Assembly (NCBI RefSeq): GCF_900100945.1
Contig: NZ_FNCG01000006.1
Location: 124,001 to 188,000 of the forward strand
Direction of reading: 5' to 3'
Length of the DNA: 64,000 bases
From: Mucilaginibacter gossypii
Lineage (GTDB): Bacteria; Bacteroidota; Bacteroidia; Sphingobacteriales; Sphingobacteriaceae
Positions 61,291-64,000 of this stretch are shown in pieces (the stretch's first letter is position 1; each line of letters opens with the position of its first letter). The position numbers and the translations under genes were made by a program. Below the pieces are notes generated by a model. It worked only from the letters and a program-made list of their open reading frames with translations, was not told the origin of the DNA and did not search any database.

Positions 61291-61632
61291 TTATGCGGTT
61301 ACTTTTGAATGTCGAAGTTCTTCAAATAGCTCAATTACTTTTTTCTGCAAATCGATTACTTCAGTTTCACGGTCCATTAAGCGTTTGTTAACGGTTTCAA
61401 GCTCGTTAACAAATTTCTGATCCTGTTCGGTATCATTAAACGTAAGCAACTGAACTACTGACATTTCAAACAGGTTTGCTATCTGCTCAAGCCTTGATAA
61501 ATTAATATCAGTGATCCCTGTTTCAATCTTTGAGAAAGCAGGAATTGAAATATCCAATCTCTTTGCAACATCCTCCTGGCTCCACCCCTTTTGATGACGT
61601 AATAATCTGATTTTTTTTCCGAGAGTTTTCAT
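61291..61632 (-). CDS. XRE-type transcriptional regulator with coiled coil
   Basis: A 113-residue protein. Residues 1-65 form an HTH: LGKKIRLLRHQKGWSQEDVA and KRLDISIPAFSKIETGITDI. The remaining 45 residues are a heptad-rich coiled coil (VNELETVNKRLMDRETEVID). It should dimerise and repress or activate nearby or distant promoters. It is convergent with the acetyltransferase gene and diverges across 310 nt from the Rrf2 gene. Confidence 0.9.
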   Translation of the reverse strand: MKTLGKKIRLLRHQKGWSQEDVAKRLDISIPAFSKIETGITDINLSRLEQIANLFEMSVVQLLTFNDTEQDQKFVNELETVNKRLMDRETEVIDLQKKVIELFEELRHSKVTA

Positions 61633-61942
61633 TTGGTTAAATTAATAGTGTAGGTTTCGCAAAAGTTAATTACTTTACAATAATATTTATTATCACGCTA
61701 ATTATCAACTAATTTGCGTAATTTTTTATTTTAAAGTGTAGTTAATTGTTGCGATTGGCAAATCCCTTAAATTAAAGCAAATAAATCATTCTAAAACATA
61801 CCTGCTACACGGTATTTTTTTCGAGTAATTTAGGTCTGGATTTTCATCCCATTGTAATTTAGTGCGCAAAAAAGCGCAAAAAATTCTTCTTTTTAAAATT
61901 AAAATTTCATTTTTGTACTGTAATATTTTTTATTACAGATAA
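61633..61942. other. 310-nt divergent gap, AT-rich, one operator seen
   Basis: No ORF. Contains the Rrf2 operator at 61918-61938 and low-complexity AT sequence elsewhere. Confidence 0.6.
61918..61938. promoter_or_regulatory. Operator-like dyad TGTAA-N9-TTACA before the Rrf2 gene
   Basis: CTGTAATA (61918-61925) and TATTACAG (61931-61938) form a perfect 8-bp inverted repeat, core TGTAA-N9-TTACA, ending 4 nt before ATG 61943. The same core recurs at 62368-62386. Confidence 0.65.
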
Positions 61943-62350
61943 ATGAACGGACAATTTCAAATAGCAACCCATGTATTAACCCTGCTTTGTAAGCAGCCGG
62001 GCGAGCTATTATCGTCTGATTATGTTGCCGGCAGCATGAACGTAAACCCTGTTCTGGTACGTAAAGAAATGCGCAAATTACGCGTCTGCGGGCTTATTGA
62101 AAGCAAGGAAGGTAAAACAGGCGGTTATTGCCTCGCCCTCCCCCCTCAAAAAATAACCCTTGCTGATGTTTATAAAGCTGTAAAACTGCCGCCGGCTTTA
62201 GGCCAGGCTAAAAATAAGCCCAACCCTGCCTGCCCTGTCGGTAAGCAAATTGGAGCTCACCTTGATCATTTGGCCGATGAGGTTGAAGCAGCCATTATCA
62301 CAAAACTAAGCACCATAACCATTTTTGATTTTGTAAATCAATTTGATTAA
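61943..62350 (+). CDS. Rrf2 family transcriptional regulator
   Basis: A 135-residue winged-helix protein. FQIATHVLTLLCKQPGELLS and MNVNPVLVRKEMRKLRVCGL (recognition helix) with KEGKTGGYCLALPPQKITLA are Rrf2 hallmarks. IscR-type proteins hold three Cys in a C-x5-C-x5-C pattern for an iron-sulfur cluster; here only one Cys (in NPACPVG) is in that region, so it is likely a thiol or ligand sensor instead. It is followed by an NmrA-type oxidoreductase, a known Rrf2 arrangement in redox regulation. Confidence 0.93.
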   Translation: MNGQFQIATHVLTLLCKQPGELLSSDYVAGSMNVNPVLVRKEMRKLRVCGLIESKEGKTGGYCLALPPQKITLADVYKAVKLPPALGQAKNKPNPACPVGKQIGAHLDHLADEVEAAIITKLSTITIFDFVNQFD

Positions 62351-62366
62351 AAAAATTTAAAACAAA

Positions 62367-62387
62367 CTGTAACAAATTTAATTACAA
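62367..62387. promoter_or_regulatory. Second operator-like dyad TGTAA-N9-TTACA
   Basis: TGTAA (62368-62372) and TTACA (62382-62386) with the same 9-nt spacing as the copy at 61919-61937, 17 nt before ATG 62404 of the oxidoreductase. Confidence 0.6.
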
Positions 62388-62403
62388 TATAAAAGCAAAA
62401 ACA

Positions 62404-63045
62404 ATGAAAATCGCATTAATTGGAGCCACAGGTTTTGTAGGCAAAGCCGTTTTAAACGAAGCGTTACAACGTGGATACGAGGTAACTGCTATAGCCCGTA
62501 ACCCGAAAACAGATATTGAAAACCCTAAATTAACACTTAAAACTGCCGATGTATATAACGTTGATGAGTTAACCGAAACATTGAAAGGGCATGATGCTGT
62601 TATAAACTCATTTAACGCCGGCTGGGGTAACCCTAACCTGTACAATGATTTTATTAAAGGGTCAGAGGCTATACAACAGGCCACTAAACAAGCTGGTGTA
62701 AGCCGCCTGTTGGTTGTAGGCGGTGCAGGCAGCCTTTTTATTACTCCGGGCGTACAATTAGTTGACAGCCCTCAATTCCCTGCCGAATGGAAAACAGGCG
62801 CCACAGCGGCCCGCGATTACCTGAACATCATCAAAAAAGAAGAAGATTTAGACTGGACCTTCCTGAGCCCGGCTATACACCTGCATCCTGGCACCCGCAC
62901 AGGCGTATACCGTATCGGTACGGATGAGCCTGTGTTTAATGACAAGCACGAACACGAAATTTCGGTTGAAGATTTGGCAGTTGCTATATTGGATGAACTG
63001 GAAAACAACCAGTTTGTGAAAAGAAGGTTTACTGTGGGATATTAA
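62404..63045 (+). CDS. NmrA-like NAD(P)-binding oxidoreductase
   Basis: A 213-residue atypical short-chain dehydrogenase. IALIGATGFVGKAVLNEALQ carries the dinucleotide-binding GATGFVG motif, LKGHDAVINSFNAGWGNPNL follows, and SRLLVVGGAGSLFITPGVQL is typical of the NmrA branch. No catalytic Tyr-x3-Lys can be assigned with confidence. It follows the Rrf2 gene by 53 nt with its own copy of the operator, so it is the likely regulated target. Confidence 0.9.
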   Translation: MKIALIGATGFVGKAVLNEALQRGYEVTAIARNPKTDIENPKLTLKTADVYNVDELTETLKGHDAVINSFNAGWGNPNLYNDFIKGSEAIQQATKQAGVSRLLVVGGAGSLFITPGVQLVDSPQFPAEWKTGATAARDYLNIIKKEEDLDWTFLSPAIHLHPGTRTGVYRIGTDEPVFNDKHEHEISVEDLAVAILDELENNQFVKRRFTVGY

Positions 63046-63048
63046 TCA

Positions 63049-63177
63049 GAACCATGATTTGCAGGATTTTAGGATTCCCCTGATAGAAAGTAAAAAGCTT
63101 ATGAAGTTTTATTCTTCATAAGCTTTTCTTTTTGCTACAATAAATCAGGCCATCGTAAAATCCTACGAATCAAGGTT
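63049..63177. repeat. Imperfect inverted repeat around the prmA side
   Basis: GAACCATGATTTGCAGGATT and the reverse complement of a sequence ending at 63177 are similar over about 35 nt with mismatches. It encloses the terminator at 63093-63127. Confidence 0.55.
63093..63127. terminator. Bidirectional terminator, 14-bp stem
   Basis: AAAAGCTTATGAAG (63093-63106) pairs perfectly with 63114-63127 around a 7-nt loop. It serves the convergent oxidoreductase and prmA genes. Confidence 0.88.
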
Positions 63178-64000
63178 CATTTAATAAACTTAGCAGCTAC
63201 CCATTCCTTATCTTTTTTATGGGTAATGTATTTCAGGCCATACTTGCGGGCTTCGTCGGTAATGATATCCAGGTCTGGCGATTCATAGAAACCACTGAAG
63301 TAAATCTCGCCATCGGTCTTTAACGCTTCAGCATAACGCGGCATCTGGTCGATAAGGATATTACGGTTAATGTTAGCCAGGATAGTATCATATTGCTCGT
63401 TGGGGATAACTTCTTTTGACCCGCAAAGTGGTTTGATATTACCCACATTATTCAAAGCCGAATTTTCGATAGTACTTTCATAACAAACCGGGTCGTAATC
63501 AATGGCGGTGATATCGTCGGCACCCAGTTTGGCTGCCATAATAGCAAGGATCCCCGTACCGCAGCCCATGTCAAGCACTTTTTTACCGGCAAATTCATTT
63601 TCAAGCATCAGCCCCAGCATCATAGCTGTGGTTTGATGATGCCCGGTGCCAAACGCCATTTTAGGGTCAATAACAATCTCATAATCAAACTCAGGCTTTG
63701 GTTCATGAAAGGTTGCCCGTACATAAATCTTATCCCCTATCTCTATAGGTTCAAAATTACTTTCCCATACCTCGTTCCAGTTTTTCTGCGGAATGAGCAT
63801 TATCTCGTAACTAAAAGTAAACAGGTCTTTATAGGGTAAAAGTTGTGCATCAAGCGCCTGCTGGTCAAAAACATCTTCGGGAATATAAGCTTTAAAGCCA
63901 AGCTCAAGCTCTTCAAAAGTATCAAAACCTATCTCACCCAAAGCATTTATCAGCAGGTCTTGCTGGTAATCTTCGGTAGTGATGGTGGTAAAAAACAGTT
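63177..64000 (-). CDS. prmA: Ribosomal protein L11 methyltransferase, N-terminus cut by window edge
   Basis: At least 273 residues on the minus strand, continuing off the right edge in frame (LFFTTITTEDYQQDLLINAL and on). VIDPKMAFGTGHHQTTAMML is the PrmA signature, KVLDMGCGTGILAIMAAKLG is SAM motif I, AIDYDPVCYESTIENSALNN gives the ribose acid, and YDTILANINRNILIDQMPRY carries the NxN-type motif. It methylates ribosomal protein L11. The TTG at 63941 is not a start, because the family core begins upstream of it. Confidence 0.95.
   Translation of the reverse strand, partial: LFFTTITTEDYQQDLLINALGEIGFDTFEELELGFKAYIPEDVFDQQALDAQLLPYKDLFTFSYEIMLIPQKNWNEVWESNFEPIEIGDKIYVRATFHEPKPEFDYEIVIDPKMAFGTGHHQTTAMMLGLMLENEFAGKKVLDMGCGTGILAIMAAKLGADDITAIDYDPVCYESTIENSALNNVGNIKPLCGSKEVIPNEQYDTILANINRNILIDQMPRYAEALKTDGEIYFSGFYESPDLDIITDEARKYGLKYITHKKDKEWVAAKFIK

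Noticed and set aside
1..64000. Search for tRNA, rRNA and CRISPR
   Set aside because: No tRNA cloverleaf, rRNA segment or repeat-spacer array was recognised by eye. A covariance-model scan would be needed to exclude small RNAs.

Overview
The window looks like chromosome from a Bacteroidota bacterium of the Sphingobacteriaceae, most likely Mucilaginibacter or a close relative. The evidence is a SusC/SusD pair with a FecR/ECF-sigma regulator and a GH92 mannosidase, Bacteroidota-type NuoA/B/C/D, MqnC (futalosine menaquinone route), many TTG/GTG or poorly Shine-Dalgarno-marked starts, and TAnnTTTG -7 boxes. No rRNA, tRNA, CRISPR array, intact insertion sequence or prophage was seen. The genus call is inference from family content.

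Layout. 1-7.9 kb: a surface-polysaccharide locus with a flippase cut by the left edge, two O-antigen polymerase/ligase-type membrane proteins, three overlapping glycosyltransferases and a nucleotidyltransferase-like protein. 8-15.3 kb: a divergent enzyme locus. The minus arm has two cobalamin-domain radical SAM proteins, one SPASM-type radical SAM protein and a methyltransferase. The plus arm has a methyltransferase, an amidohydrolase and a 36-codon ORF coupled to it by ATGA. 15.3-19.1 kb: two more GT4 enzymes and a PglK/MsbA-type ABC exporter. Together these look like one glycan or glycolipid assembly, modification and export region, but the product cannot be read from sequence.

19.3-22.2 kb: a histidine kinase, a stand-alone receiver and a receiver-adenylate cyclase. 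22.3-26.7 kb: a hypothetical, YitT, an HD protein, a DAACS symporter and a TRIC-type protein. 26.9-36.4 kb: a mannan/N-glycan utilisation locus read leftward (ECF sigma, FecR, SusC, SusD, GH92). 36.6-45.7 kb: threonine aldolase, a Gly-rich exported protein, a fasciclin protein, a GNAT, an esterase, DoxX, nuoBA, a BaiN-type flavoprotein and a glycosyltransferase. 46-51.5 kb: purK, purE, YqgE, pdxH, nuoC and nuoD. The complex I operon is therefore split, and nuoE-N are absent from the window.

51.6-54.3 kb holds what I consider the best candidate for an undescribed system. It contains an ECF sigma factor, a membrane protein joining an anti-sigma-like N-terminus to a periplasmic trypsin-like protease, and two tandem paralogous Asp/Thr/Lys-repeat lipoproteins. 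Four copies of a bipartite element, GGGTTAC(C/A)-N13/14-GTATTAA(G/C), lie in front of the sigma gene (two copies) and in front of each lipoprotein (one copy each). This predicts a self-regulating envelope-stress circuit whose promoter can be read directly.

54.3-64 kb: small envelope and stress proteins, a ModF-like ABC ATPase, mqnC, scpB, an acidic small protein, an acetyltransferase, an XRE regulator, an Rrf2 regulator with two matching TGTAA-N9-TTACA operators and its oxidoreductase partner, and prmA cut by the right edge. Many intergenic gaps carry palindromic repeats, several of which contain or double as bidirectional terminators.
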